Source: Rattus norvegicus
Taxonomy: Eukaryota > Chordata > Mammalia > Rodentia > Muridae
DNA length: 64,000 bases
Reading direction: 5' to 3'
NCBI RefSeq assembly: GCF_036323735.1
Contig: NC_086037.1
Span: forward strand, 63,422,502 to 63,486,501
Position numbers and translations under genes: made by a program
Notes under the pieces: generated by a model
Databases searched by the model: none
Told to the model about the DNA's origin: nothing
The model's input: the letters and a program-made list of their open reading frames with translations, nothing else
In this document: positions 37,061 to 47,427 of the stretch, one piece after another
How positions within the stretch are numbered: the first letter of the stretch is position 1
How the letters are laid out: the number at the start of each line of letters is the position of its first letter

Positions 37061-37496
37061 TTTCTTTTCCCACTCTAATGAACTCATGGCAACATCCATA
37101 TAGAGAAAGAAGACATTTGCAGCCACTGAAACTTAGATGGTTTTATCCCTTTCTTCTTCCTCTTCCTTCTACTTCCCAATGCTTATCAACATGATTTTAA
37201 AAAAAAAAAGAGCAGAAAATGTAGTCTATTAAGTCTACTTATAGCTGTGAAGGCCGCACACCAGCCACGGTTATAATTACATTACGAATCGTGTGTAATG
37301 CCCACAGTGAAAAATATACCTCATTCTCTCCTAACTATTCCTACCACAAAGAAAACAAGACAAGACACAACACAGTAACAATCCTGAAATTGTGTCCGTG
37401 TCATTTCCCTATCGCAGTAGCTCATGCATCTGCATCTGCTGACACTGGATAAATAGCTGTATGTTCTGGAATAAATGTTCAGGGAGAAATTGAGTC

Positions 37497-37605
37497 TCCG
37501 CGGCGTCTACCGAGGACCAACCGCTGCAGTCGTATACAAGCCTGCCTGCCGCGTGGATGACAGGCAGATGTGAATTCAGACAACTCCGATTATGTGGCGG
37601 CGGAT
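37497..37605. promoter_or_regulatory. Small CpG-dense patch
   Basis: About 11-12 CpG dinucleotides in 109 bp (for example CCGCGGCG near 37498 and GGCGGCGG near 37597), set in sequence with very few CpGs. Could be a small unmethylated regulatory element or alternative start site. No TATA or exon structure is evident. Confidence 0.35.
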
Positions 37606-37606
37606 G

Positions 37607-37640
37607 TTGGAGAGGCTAGGTTGGAGAGGCTAGGTTGGAA
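37607..37640. repeat. 14-bp tandem duplication
   Basis: TTGGAGAGGCTAGG occurs twice in tandem (37607-37620, 37621-37634), followed by a partial third copy. Confidence 0.95.
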
Positions 37641-38796
37641 AGGACGCTGATATTGGACTAGCAAACATCATAGAGCATCAGCCATGGATTACCAAGACGT
37701 GCCACAAAATCCCCATCCTCACCTTTATATACCTCAAACAGATAGGTTTATTGTGAAAACGTTCTTAGATGGTAGTCAGAGGGAGACCTGATCTCAGGGA
37801 CCCATCCAAAAAAAAACGTCCCCTATATGATAAATGTCAAAACATGGATAGTTATATATCACACCCTTCCGGTGCACCAAGCATATCAGTGTGCATGGTC
37901 TGTAACATGGACAGCACCACTGCAAAACCATAGACACTGTCCTTTTCATGGGCACGCCAAACTTCAGACCCAGAACAGAAATTGCTTCTGTGGAAGATGT
38001 ATAGATACAAAAGTAATACATTGAATAAGATATTCAATGGGATGTTTGCTGGACAGCAAAATCTAAATCCAACCTAAGAAGCCAGCTGTCTCTTATTGTG
38101 CTTCTCTGATCCCCACGGACTTGTTTGGCCTGGACATTGCTCATTTGGAGAATATGTTCCCAGCGTGTATTTCTTCTGCCATAAATTGCTCACAGAATCT
38201 ATGCTGTTTTTGTAAGCACTGGAGAGAGATGGACAGACCCCACCCTGTCTCTCTTTGTTCTTATCTCTGTCTGGAGAAGAGTCTGAGGTTAACTAGTGCC
38301 TACCCCATGATGTCCGAAGCCATCACATAGAAGCCTCAGGGGTACCTGAGCCAGGCCCTCAGAGGATGTCTCAGAATGATGCAAGCCCCCCATGTAGCAG
38401 CTGTTCTGGAGAGAGAAGGTGGGCCAGCCATGGTGAAGGCCTCTTCAGGGTTGATAAGATTACAATGTGAAAAGAGCCTCCCTGGGAACCCCCAGGGGAC
38501 GCATAATAATGTGATTGGCATTTTGTATTTAACAAAACACCTTCCTGGAAAAAAAATGTATTACTTGCTCCATGGGTGGGGAATTGTTTCTGAACCCAAT
38601 CAGGATTAGTCGCTGGCCCATGACTATCTCATTTTTTAATAAATAATAATTCTCTCAGCTCAGTGTTAGCCAGCTTGCCTGAATTCAGAAGATAGGATGC
38701 AATTGCTTTCTATTTCCTGTGTTCATCAGTCTCTGCATTAGAAGATTAACTCTTGCTACCCCACTTGCTTGGCCATCGCTTGTGGCTGGGTCCTTG
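37641..38796. other. Unique intronic sequence
   Basis: No repeat recognised. No exon is supported. Confidence 0.45.
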
Positions 38797-38849
38797 GATC
38801 TGTTTCTTCTCATTGGATGGGCAAACATGTCCTTCATGTAAATTTAAAC

Positions 38850-38912
38850 GTCAGGGCCTTGCTCATGCTAAGCAAGGGGCTTGCACTAAATAGCCAAGCT
38901 ACACCCAGTCCT
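38850..38912 (-). mobile_element. ID/B4-head SINE fragment
   Basis: Read on +, CAGGGCCTTGCTCATGCTAA, then AGCAAGGGGCTTGCACTAAA and GCTACACCCAGTCC follow the reverse complement of an ID-type head. Confidence 0.65.
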
Positions 38913-38936
38913 TTGCCACTTGGACATTAGGAGACG

Positions 38937-38940
<4 letters not shown>

Positions 38941-38970
<30 letters not shown>
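38941..38970. repeat. Poly-A run (A30)
   Basis: About 30 uninterrupted A residues with no SINE body immediately upstream on the + strand. Confidence 0.97.
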
Positions 38971-38972
<2 letters not shown>

Positions 38973-39039
38973 ATCTTAAAATCACCAGCGCTCCATTAAA
39001 GACTATTGTGTATTTCTTTTCTTTCTCCATTTAGCCAGA

Positions 39040-39185
39040 AACTAACTGAGGCCAAGCATGGTGCTAAGTGATTTTAAGATCTTTTTCTTCTCATTGGATT
39101 GGCGAACATGTCCTTTATCCTTAGCTACATTGTGACTCTGAGGCTGGTCTGGGCCATATCAGATGCTGTCTCAGACAAACAGAAA
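39040..39185 (+). mobile_element. Diverged B1/PB1-type SINE
   Basis: GCCAAGCATGGTGCTAAGTG at the head and ATTGTGACTCTGAGGCTGGTC ... GATGCTGTCTCAGAC at the end are B1-like. The middle is replaced by the second copy of the 41-bp direct repeat. Confidence 0.55.
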
Positions 39186-39602
39186 GAAAATATGCTCTTC
39201 CAGTTGACTCTAGAGAAACAATACTTTTGTCTACATTGAGTGATCTGAGGCAGCATTCTGCCCTACAGCAGGGTCTACGAGCAGATCCACAGCCCAGGTC
39301 CTGCTGGTCACTGTTGTGTTCAGCACATAAGCTAAGAATAGGCGCATGTCCTTAGATGGTTACATTTCAAGCACTTCTCTAAGGGGCTACAAAATCTCCA
39401 CAAATTTTCCTCATCAAGAAAATTTTGGTAGATCCCTTTCTGAAGGGACCAACGCTCTACATATCAGAAAAGTTTCAGAAACTTTTCTGGTAGTGCCATT
39501 CCATGATATAAAAAGAAACAGGTGATGTTAACTGTAACACACAGATTTGAGCCCAGTGTCTCCAAAGTGTTATGTAGTTTCAACATGCTCTAAGTTAGGA
39601 AT
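39186..39602. other. Unique intronic sequence with perfect inverted repeat
   Basis: Nothing transposon-like. A 25-bp near-palindrome lies at 39465-39489. Confidence 0.5.
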
Positions 39603-39815
39603 GGAGCTGGGGTGACAGCCCTTAGGTTAAGGGCACTTGCTGCTTTGTAGAGGACTCACGTTTAGTTTCTAGCATCTATGTTAGGTGGCTTACAAATGTT
39701 TGGAGTTCTAGCTCCAGGCTTCCTGAATCCCTCTTTTGGGCTCTTTGGGGATGTATATACACACAACATATGTACTTACTGATGCATATATGCGCATCAG
39801 TAAAAATTAAAAGAG
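39603..39815 (+). mobile_element. B3-type SINE
   Basis: GAGCTGGGGTGACAGCCCTT and TTAAGGGCACTTGCTGCTTT form the tRNA-like head, followed by TTTCTAGCATCTATGTTAGG. It ends with GTAAAAATTAAAAG. Confidence 0.75.
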
Positions 39816-40883
39816 GAAAGATAGGGGTGAGATATCTTGAGATATTTACATCCTAACTCTTCACATTGCGATGTGCCCTTTGTACGTACTAGCGCCGTCA
39901 AGTGGGACTCATTACATCTTCAGTGTCCCACAGACACGTGTGGCTTCCGGCTGCTCTACTGGATGGCGGCAGCTCTGGAGAACGTTGAGTGATTCATGCT
40001 CCTTTGAATAGTCACAAAGACAGAGCTCTACAAAGGTCCCGTTTCATCCTTTCAAGGTCGCGCCACACCTGGACTTTAACTCACCACCGTGCCAAATTTA
40101 GAGGCAGGCCTTTCATTCAGAGCTACAGATAAGGTCGCCACCACCCTCATGCTTAGCTTGCTGTGCTTCCTCGGAACGTGAACCCTGCACCGTTACCCGG
40201 GAATGCAGAGATGAAGAGGGCCACCCTGCTGCTCTTACCTGTCTGCCATTTCTGCTGCTGTGCATTAAGGCATGCACGTGGCAATTGATGTGTACAGCCC
40301 CAGCCTCCTACATGGCAAAGGATGGTCTCTGTCTACCACCTGGGTTCTGTTCCTCATTCCTGGCCTCAGACAGAAGTTTCTTCAGGCTCACACACAGGAG
40401 GAGGCCAGAACCCATCCTGTAGTGGTAAGCATGCCACATACCGAGGGCTTTTAATTCTTGCCCAGGGTTTCATCAGCCCTGTCAGTCTATGACAATAAAA
40501 TGAATACATGTCTTGGTCTCCCTAGGAAGTCTTCCCTACGTGCACCACAGGAGTTCACAGCTTCGGGGCCTTAAGACTCCTTGTTGAGGCAAATATCATT
40601 TGCTGCAGTTGCCCACGGCATCAGCTTTTCCATAATTAGCTCCCAGCATGTGTCATGTGTCCTCAGTAAAATGGCTGAAGAGTTTTCGTCCTTTGTGACT
40701 AGATTGACTAGTATGGGCTTTGCTTGTCAAAGATGCTTCTCCTGCAGGGAGGTTTGGCTTGGATGACTGGTAGTGAGGGAATCGATCATCTCTTGTGGTA
40801 GAGTCGAGGACTCGTTGAGTTCTTTATCTCTGGACTCCAGAGCCAGAATTTCTGAGTCCAGCATTTCCAGCAATATCTGTAAA
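39816..40883. other. Unique intronic sequence
   Basis: No repeat or exon recognised. Confidence 0.45.
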
Positions 40884-41209
40884 CGTTACTTTCTTCATTG
40901 CTGAGATAAAATACTCAACCAAGGAACTTGAGGAAAGAAGGGTTTATTTGGGCTCACAGGTTGAGAATATAGCCTGTCATGGCAGCAGGAAGGTGGAGCT
41001 GGTCATGTAGCATTCATAGTTAGGGAGCAGGAAGATGCATGTTAATATTCAAAAACTTTCTCCTTTTGATGCAGTTCTGGACCTTGTTCTACAGACTGCT
41101 GTCCTTCGTGTTAATTAACTCAATGAAGACAATCCCTCAGAATCATGCCCGGAGATTTTTCTCCAAGATGATTCGAAGTTCTGTCAAGTTGGCAGTCAAC
41201 ACTGTCACA
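40884..41209 (-). mobile_element. LTR-like rodent repeat (same family as 13690 and 51868)
   Basis: TTCATTGCTGAGATAAAATA, GAAAGAAGGGTTTATTTGGG, CTCACAGGTTGAGAATATAG, TGTCATGGCAGCAGGAAGG, and an end with CTGTCAAGTTGGCAGTCAAC. About 0.33 kb, diverged. Confidence 0.7.
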
Positions 41210-41289
41210 GCCTCCCAGGGAATATGGAAGGGTGGGCTCCCAGAGACCAACCTTTCGGAACCATTGATCTAAAATGTAATTACACTGCA

Positions 41290-41570
41290 CTTTCTTGGGA
41301 TTCCCACTGAATCTGTCTTTATATGGATGAACTTGCCTGCGTGCAAACCTTCCGAGAGAAGCTATTCAGTCAAGGTTTCCTCAACTTAAATCTTCTACAT
41401 TGTTTTGAAAGCTACGATTGCTTTCTCTTTAGTCATTACGAGCTTCTATTTAAGTCGAATTATTATGTTGCACAACTACATCTAGAGAGGAAGTTTTCCG
41501 GCAGCACAAATAGAAAGTCAATATCGCTCGCTATAAATAGGGGGCAAGCATTAAAATAAGGCACAACCAT
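41290..41570. promoter_or_regulatory. Candidate conserved non-coding block with MEF2-type site
   Basis: Inference only. Repeat-free, AT-rich and CpG-retaining. A perfect MEF2 consensus CTATAAATAG lies at 41531-41540. The same decamer could also act as a TATA box. Confidence 0.35.
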
Positions 41571-43399
41571 GATTTTAAAAGAAATGTTTCTGAGGATACC
41601 ACCTGAAATTATCTCACAGACCAGAGTATTGAATGTAGACCACTCTAAGAAACATCAATGAGAAAGGAAGCCAGGTCTAAAGAGATCTTTATTTCCAAAA
41701 GAATACAAATGGACTCAGAGTAATAGACATTATATCAGCCGGGATACTCTGCTGCCTCTGTATGCAGACAGCACACACCATTATACAGCGTCGAATGCCA
41801 GTCCTTGCATTCTGCAGTATCTCTGGCTTGGCTTAGGAGGGCCCCCTCCCTGTTCATCCTTCTTTGTGACAGGATGAGAAAAATTCAGCTCAGCCAATAA
41901 CGACACCCTCATTTGCATTTTCATAACCAGCCCTTCGGTTCCCCAGGTGTGACTTTCATTTTTAGAAGAGTTATTCAGTGAATGGATATATGCAGTCTCT
42001 TTAAAGAGGCATCTATCACCCTTGAAGAACCTTATTGCCAAGTCTTCATTGTCTTTCTCCTAACACAAGCTCAAACTCGCTATCAAGATTAAGAGGCGGA
42101 GCCTGGAAGAGCTTTGCGGAAGCATCTTGTGATAAAAATGGATTAAAGTCTTAAAATAGATGACTGATGGGAGGTAGGAATCAAGCAAATAAACAAAGGT
42201 ACCCTGAGTTTCTTTCAAGCACTAGGAGCACTACGGGTGAGCCCAGAGGAGGAGAAGCAGGATTGTGAATTAGGTCATCTGAGCCGTCAGTCATAAGAGT
42301 GGGGTGACCTTGAGTGGGATGCAGGGGCTTCTGAATCTCCAGTACCTTGTGTAAGGGTGGGGGTAAGAGGGTCTGCAGAGATGGCCTGCAGAAGATGGTG
42401 TGGACCGGTAGCCAACTCCTTTCCTCAGCTCAGCTGAAGTACATTTTTAATATCTTGCTAGGGACGGGGGCACCCAACACAGACTCACTGACTACCCTAA
42501 GACTCTCTCCGTTTTCCTCCCTGTTCCTTCCCAAAGCTTTCAATCCAGCCTCAGCACCTTACACGTAGTGATGGCTTTGGTGACCACGCAACAGAAACAG
42601 TGGTTATCATGATATGTCTCCCCCTCATGGGTCCTACTTGTCCTTGAGAAAAGTCTGTCAAACTGACTTTCGGCTTCCTAGGGAGACTCTAGTGGGAAGG
42701 CCCTTTGCCTTCGTGCATTTGGCACTGTGTAATTTTTGAAGATGAGCCCTTCTCCTCCAGCTTTTACTGTGGGAAAGATATGCTATTTTTCCCTGTGAAG
42801 AATCAGGCTGACTTTGAAAGTGGTGGGATTAGCTGAAGCTTTGAAATATTGTGTGAATCTGGTTTGGCTTGGAAATATCCAGACGACTGAGTCATGAAAT
42901 TTCAGGTAATTGAACTTCTGGCGGGAAGCAGACATGATAATAATAAGTTTCAAAAGTTCTTTGTAAACTATTCCCGCTCAGGCCTTTTTAAGTTTGTCAG
43001 CTTAGGACTTGCCTGAAGTTTGCTTGTCGAGGAAGAGACAGGGTTGTAGGCAGAGCACCTTGTAGCTTGGTAGCAGGAGGGTTCATGACTTGGTGGCCTA
43101 TATTCAGATATCCCTTGTTTGGTTGGTTTTTAGTGGGCAGTGGGATTGAAAGGATGGAGGTGAAGACACTGGCTGGCTACATCACCCTAACCAGTCTGTG
43201 TCCTTGAACGGATTGGTTAACACAGGAAGGGCTTTAGGCTATGTTAAGAATAATGGGTATCAGAGTAAGTGGATACAGGATTCCCCGGGAGCTGGAAGAA
43301 ATTCAGTATGAACAGAGAAGGCTTAGATAGGGGGTGGCTATGGGCTTACTGTAGTGTAAAAAGTCCTTAGCATCCCATTGGAGGGAGACTGTCGATATG
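41571..43399. other. Unique intronic sequence
   Basis: 1.8 kb with no recognised repeat. 41780-42060 is also repeat-free and might be conserved. No exon is supported. Confidence 0.45.
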
Positions 43400-43604
43400 A
43401 GTGCGTATACGTACCCATGCTTGTGGAGGTCAGGGGACAACCATGCCATTATTCCTCAGATGTTGTCCACCATGCTTTTGAGGCAGTGTCTCTCACTGGC
43501 CCAGAGCTCACCAAGTATACTTAGGCTGGTTGGCCAATGAACTCCAAGGATCTGTCTGCCTCTAACTCCCCAGTGCATGTATGCTACCACCCCTGGTGTG
43601 GTAT

Positions 43605-43660
<56 letters not shown>

Positions 43661-43790
43661 CGCCTGTGCCTGTGCCTGCACCTGCCTGCATGCATGTGTG
43701 GGATGTGTGTGCATCGTGTTTGGTATATAGAATTCAGGTCTTCCTGTTTGCAGGGCAAGCGCTTTAATGGTGGCGCCAGCTCCCAAGCCC
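43400..43790 (-). mobile_element. B4A SINE split by an internal (GT)n expansion
   Basis: CTTGTGGAGGTCAGGGGACA, GAGGCAGTGTCTCTCACTGG, CTTAGGCTGGTTGGCCAATG and GGATCTGTCTGCCTCTAACT come before the array. AATTCAGGTCTTCCTGTTTG, GCAGGGCAAGCGCTTTAATG and TCCCAAGCCC come after. The complete order is the reverse complement of B4A. Confidence 0.85.
43606..43665. repeat. (GT)n(GC)n microsatellite
   Basis: About 24 GT units ending in GCGCGCGCGCG. An alternating purine-pyrimidine run with strong Z-DNA potential, inside the B4A element. Confidence 0.97.
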
Positions 43791-44739
43791 TCAGGGAGCA
43801 CTCTTATCTTTGGAGTAGTAAGAGGCAACAATGAAAACCCAGATACCTACAGAGGCCAGAAAGGGTCATAAGTGGATGGATGGACAGAACTGGGGACAAG
43901 AAAAACCCATGCAGAGTCACAGATATCTACCTCAGCTCTCCTTGATATGGAACCTAAGTCAAACTGGGCTCACACACAAAGCAACTGGCTCCTGTTTCTG
44001 GGGACACATAGACTGTAGTCACCCGACGATGGAGCTCTTTCCTCTGGGAATCACATGGTGACTATTGCTCTCTCTGTTTCTAACCTCGGTGCTGTCTAAA
44101 CTTCAGTCGCTTTAGGGAAACACTTGATATTTAAATGTGGTCAGATTACAGATGAAAATAAGGGCCACTTAGCTGATACTGTGGCCTTGAGGGACGTCTC
44201 TCTCAGTCGGGGCAGGACCTTGGAGAGCGCAGTCTGTAGCTGGTATTGGCCTGGAAGAGGGCAGCATGGCTGCCTCCACCATGTTCAGAACATTGGTAAG
44301 GCACTGTAGACAAACTTTCAAGGTCAAATTGATTATCCTCAGCTTAGCACAGCAGCAGCTCCCTAATTATGTCAGAAGGCAGGATTATCTCTGATCATTT
44401 GAGCTAAGACTCTAGGTAATACATCAAAAGCAATATTTAAATAACATGTGGTCCCGAATCAAGAATTCATGGCAATTCTCTGACTCTAAAGCCTGACTGT
44501 AGTATCTCGTTTTCCCCATTAGTAGATGGGTTTTCCAGGCTGTTTTAAACTCATATTAGTGTAATCCAGTTTTCTATTACAGGATCTCACTGTGGGGTAG
44601 CAGGCAGCCTTGTGGTTCCTACTTAAAGACCCTCCAAAAACTGCCTAGACAGTTCAGATTTAGTAAGCTTCTGCACGCCTAGTTCTATTGGAAAAGCTCG
44701 TTTAGGCTGCCAGTTGTATACATCTTTCCTCAAAGTAGT
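43791..44739. other. Unique intronic sequence
   Basis: Nothing recognised. Confidence 0.45.
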
Positions 44740-45146
44740 TGAACTGGCTGGTTTTGTGTGTCAACTTGACACAAGTTGGAGTTCTCAGAGAGGAAGGAGA
44801 CTTGGTTGAGGAAATGCATCCAGGATATCCAGCAGTAAGGCATTTTCTCATTTGTGATCAATGTGGGTAGACCCATTTTGGGTGGAGCCATCCCTGGGCT
44901 GGTGGTCCTGGGCTCTATAAGAGAGCAAGCTGAGCAAGCCATGGGAAGCAAGGTAGTAAGCAGCAGCACCCTCCATGGCTTCTGCATCAGCTCCTGCCTC
45001 CAGGTATTAGCCCTGTTTGAGTTCCTGTCCTGACTCCCTCCGATGATGGACTGTGACCTGGAAGTGTAAGTCAAATAGACCCTTTCCTCTACAACTTGCT
45101 TTTTGGTCATGGTGTTTCTTCACAATAAAAAACCCCAACTAAGACA
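44740..45146 (+). mobile_element. LTR-like rodent repeat (MaLR/ORR-like solo LTR), + strand
   Basis: Starts TGAACTGGCTGGTTTTGTGT and ends CCCCAACTAAGACA. It includes TCAACTTGACACAAGTTGG, a TATA-like CTCTATAAGAGAGCAAGCTG and an AATAGACCCTTTCCTC poly-A-signal position. About 407 bp. No internal genes. Confidence 0.8.
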
Positions 45147-45449
45147 CCAGTGTTCAGTGGTTTTACCTCAGAAGCTTGGAATCTGCCACAGTGATAGTAT
45201 TTACACCACGGAAATGGGCAGGTACAGGAGCAGAGAGAGGCATTTCTTTCTTGCAGAATTGATTTAAACAATTAACAGGATTCCCCTGGGCAACTCCCTG
45301 CTGGAGACCTCATCTACTGCTCTCTAGAGAGCTGAATCTGATTTACATTTTATTTAAACATTATATTGAAATCTGGGTTGCTGTTTTCCAAATATGAATC
45401 AAGAAAATGTTGCAGACACCTAATTAATTAATAAATGTATGTATGCTGT
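45147..45449. other. Unique intronic sequence
   Basis: Nothing recognised. Confidence 0.45.
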
Positions 45450-45525
45450 GGGATTAGCGCTTGAACCTAGGGCTTCCCACATGCGAAGCAGTTACTCTAT
45501 CACTGAGCTATATATATCCCAAGCC
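45450..45525 (-). mobile_element. ID-type SINE fragment
   Basis: GGATTAGCGCTTGAACCTAG, GGCTTCCCACATGCGAAGCA and CTATCACTGAGCTATATATA follow the ID head in reverse complement. Confidence 0.65.
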
Positions 45526-45576
45526 CCCCCCCTCCCTCTCCATCCCTCCCTCCCTCCCTCCCTCCCTCCCTCCCTT
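45526..45576. repeat. (CCCT)n-type pyrimidine repeat
   Basis: CCCTCCCTCC tetranucleotide units, homopyrimidine over about 50 bp. Confidence 0.9.
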
Positions 45577-45702
45577 CTATCCATTCACTCTTTTTCTTTT
45601 CTTTTTTTTTTTATTAGAGACAGAATTTCTGGCAGAATTCTCAAGCCGTTCTTGAACCTGCAATCTTAATGGCTCAGCCTTCTGCATAGCTGGAATAACA
45701 GG

Positions 45703-45800
45703 CTAGCACACGCCTTTAATCCCAGCACTTGGGAGGCAGAGGCAGACAAATCTCTATGAGGTAGAGGCCAGTCTGATCTACAGAGCAAGTCCCAGGAAGT
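45703..45800 (+). mobile_element. B1 SINE, 3'-truncated
   Basis: CACACGCCTTTAATCCCAGC, ACTTGGGAGGCAGAGGCAGA and GAGGCCAGTCTGATCTACAG are well conserved. The copy stops after AGTCCCAGGA, so the right end and tail are missing. An inverted-repeat arm starts 30 bp later. Confidence 0.9.
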
Positions 45801-45830
45801 GTATAGCCTCTTATCTTTGCAAATGGGATA

Positions 45831-45899
45831 ACATTAGACAAGATGTCAGATCTGTCAGGGCAGGTGGTTACTAATCTTCTTTCAGAGGCAAAGTCCTTT
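45831..45899. repeat. Left arm of dispersed inverted repeat
   Basis: This 69-bp arm (AAGATGTCAGATCTGTCA core) reappears as its reverse complement at 46821-46894, about 0.92 kb away. It has about 90% identity apart from gaps of 5 and 1 bases. It matches no repeat family I recognise. Confidence 0.9.
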
Positions 45900-46179
45900 G
45901 GAGTTGGAAATGTATTACTTCTTATCTTTGCAAAACTTTTCACTTTAAACTAAGTTTATCAAGAACCTCAGGAATTGTTTGGCAATGGCTCAGTTTTGAG
46001 ATATCTGAGTCCTTCTAGTTGGTACCCATTCATTTCTCTGGGTCTGTGCCTGGTCTTTTCTAGTAGGTATCTTTTTTAAAGAACAGAAGGGTCCATGAGC
46101 AAAGTAAGCTACATCGGTGTGGTCTAAGACAGGGCTTCCATAGCCACCACCTTCTCCCCATTTTACTTAAATATTTACA

Positions 46180-46345
46180 TATTATTTAATATTTACTTTA
46201 ATTTACTTCATATTTTCTTTAATATTTATTTACTATCAAATGTAAGTATTTAAATGCTTTTAAATATTTAAATTAATTTAGTTTTATTTTTAGTTTAAAT
46301 TAATATAAATTTAAATTAAGTTCAATATTTAAATTAATAAATTAA
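46180..46345. repeat. AT-rich TTTAAAT-type low-complexity region
   Basis: Over 85% A+T, with recurrent ATTTAAAT, TTAATATTTA and AAATTAAT words. A possible nuclear matrix attachment or DNA-unwinding region. Confidence 0.8.
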
Positions 46346-46820
46346 ATTAAAACAATTCCTCATACCCGCTTCCACACCCCAGCACCTCCCCCACGGTACT
46401 AAAAGTAATTACGTACGCACCAGCCATTCCTATTGTCACTTGTGTTCCTCAGAGTTGTGGACTGTGCCTTACTGACTTGTACTTAGCACCCATATGAAGC
46501 AGGGACGCGATGAATGTTATATCGATGAATGAGCCCTTCAGAATTGGAGTAATCGGCAGGAAACAGGCTCCAGTCAGACCTAAAGAGAGAAATGCAGATT
46601 CTTCCTCCACCCTGAAGGGAAGAGTTGTGACTTTGCTGGAACGAAATAGATCTCTTTGCCTTCGGTGTCATTCTTGGCCTGGTCTCTTTCTTTCTTTTCT
46701 GAAACTTCCTTGAGTGAGAACTTTTCTGCAAGGGAAATAAAACAGCGATTTAACAAGATAGACATTTAGTTCAATAGGAGAATTTTCCTCGTATGAAGAA
46801 AAAAAAAATAAATCACCAAA
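46346..46820. other. Unique intronic sequence
   Basis: Nothing recognised. Confidence 0.45.
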
Positions 46821-46894
46821 AGGACTTTGCCTCTGAAAGATAATTAATAAAAACCTGCCCGCGTGTTGACAGATCTGACATCTTATCTAATGTC
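46821..46894. repeat. Right arm of dispersed inverted repeat
   Basis: Reverse complement of 45831-45899. The arms match most strongly at AGATCTGACATCTTATC and GGACTTTGCCTCTGAAAGA. Confidence 0.9.
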
Positions 46895-47129
46895 TGGCAG
46901 AGAGGAAAGTGCGACGCACCACACAGTTAGAATAAAATGCTCCACTTCACGGCAAGGCCAAGGAGGGACGATAATTATTTTTAAGCTAGGAAAGGTCAGG
47001 GTCTAGTTGTTTAGTTGTTAAATTGACACAACACTGGGTCTGAGTTTGTGGCTTTTCTCAACTTTCAGGTCTGCTGTAGATTCCCCTGATCTCAGCAGTA
47101 AACAGCGTGGGGAGGGATGGGAAGGACGT
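46895..47129. other. Unique intronic sequence
   Basis: Nothing recognised. Confidence 0.45.
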
Positions 47130-47265
47130 TTTCTTAATTGTCTTATTGTTGTGATAAAATAGTTGACAAATGGACTTAAGGGAGAAAGGATGTGTTTTGC
47201 CTCGCAGGGTAAGCAGGGTACGAGTAGCAGTCCGTGGTGGAAGAGTCCTTGGTCAGATGGCACCA
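47130..47265 (-). mobile_element. LTR-like rodent repeat, fragment
   Basis: GTCTTATTGTTGTGATAAAA, a TTAAGGGAGAAAGGATGTG block and GATGGCACCACCCACAATCA belong to the same general class as 13690 and 40884. Confidence 0.6.
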
Positions 47266-47427
47266 CCCACAATCAAGGAGTAGAGAGGAGAGGGGTAGGA
47301 AAGAGATAGTGAGGGGAGAGAGGAGAGATGGGGAATGGAAAGGGGAGGGGAGGGGAGAGGGTGGGGGAAGGAGAGGGAGGAAGGCAGGGGGGAGAGAGAG
47401 AGGGAGGGAGAGAGAGAGAGAGAGAGA
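47266..47427. repeat. Polypurine GGGGA/GA tract
   Basis: About 160 bp almost free of pyrimidines on the + strand, ending in pure GA units. Potential triplex-forming sequence. Pyrimidine-strand open frames here are artefacts. Confidence 0.93.

Larger units (their letters stand above)
38797..39118. repeat. 41-bp direct repeat pair with 281-bp offset
   Basis: 38797-38837 and 39078-39118 share about 37 of 41 bases (core TTCTTCTCATTGGAT). Between them lie an ID-like fragment, a poly-A run and unique sequence. Confidence 0.85.
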
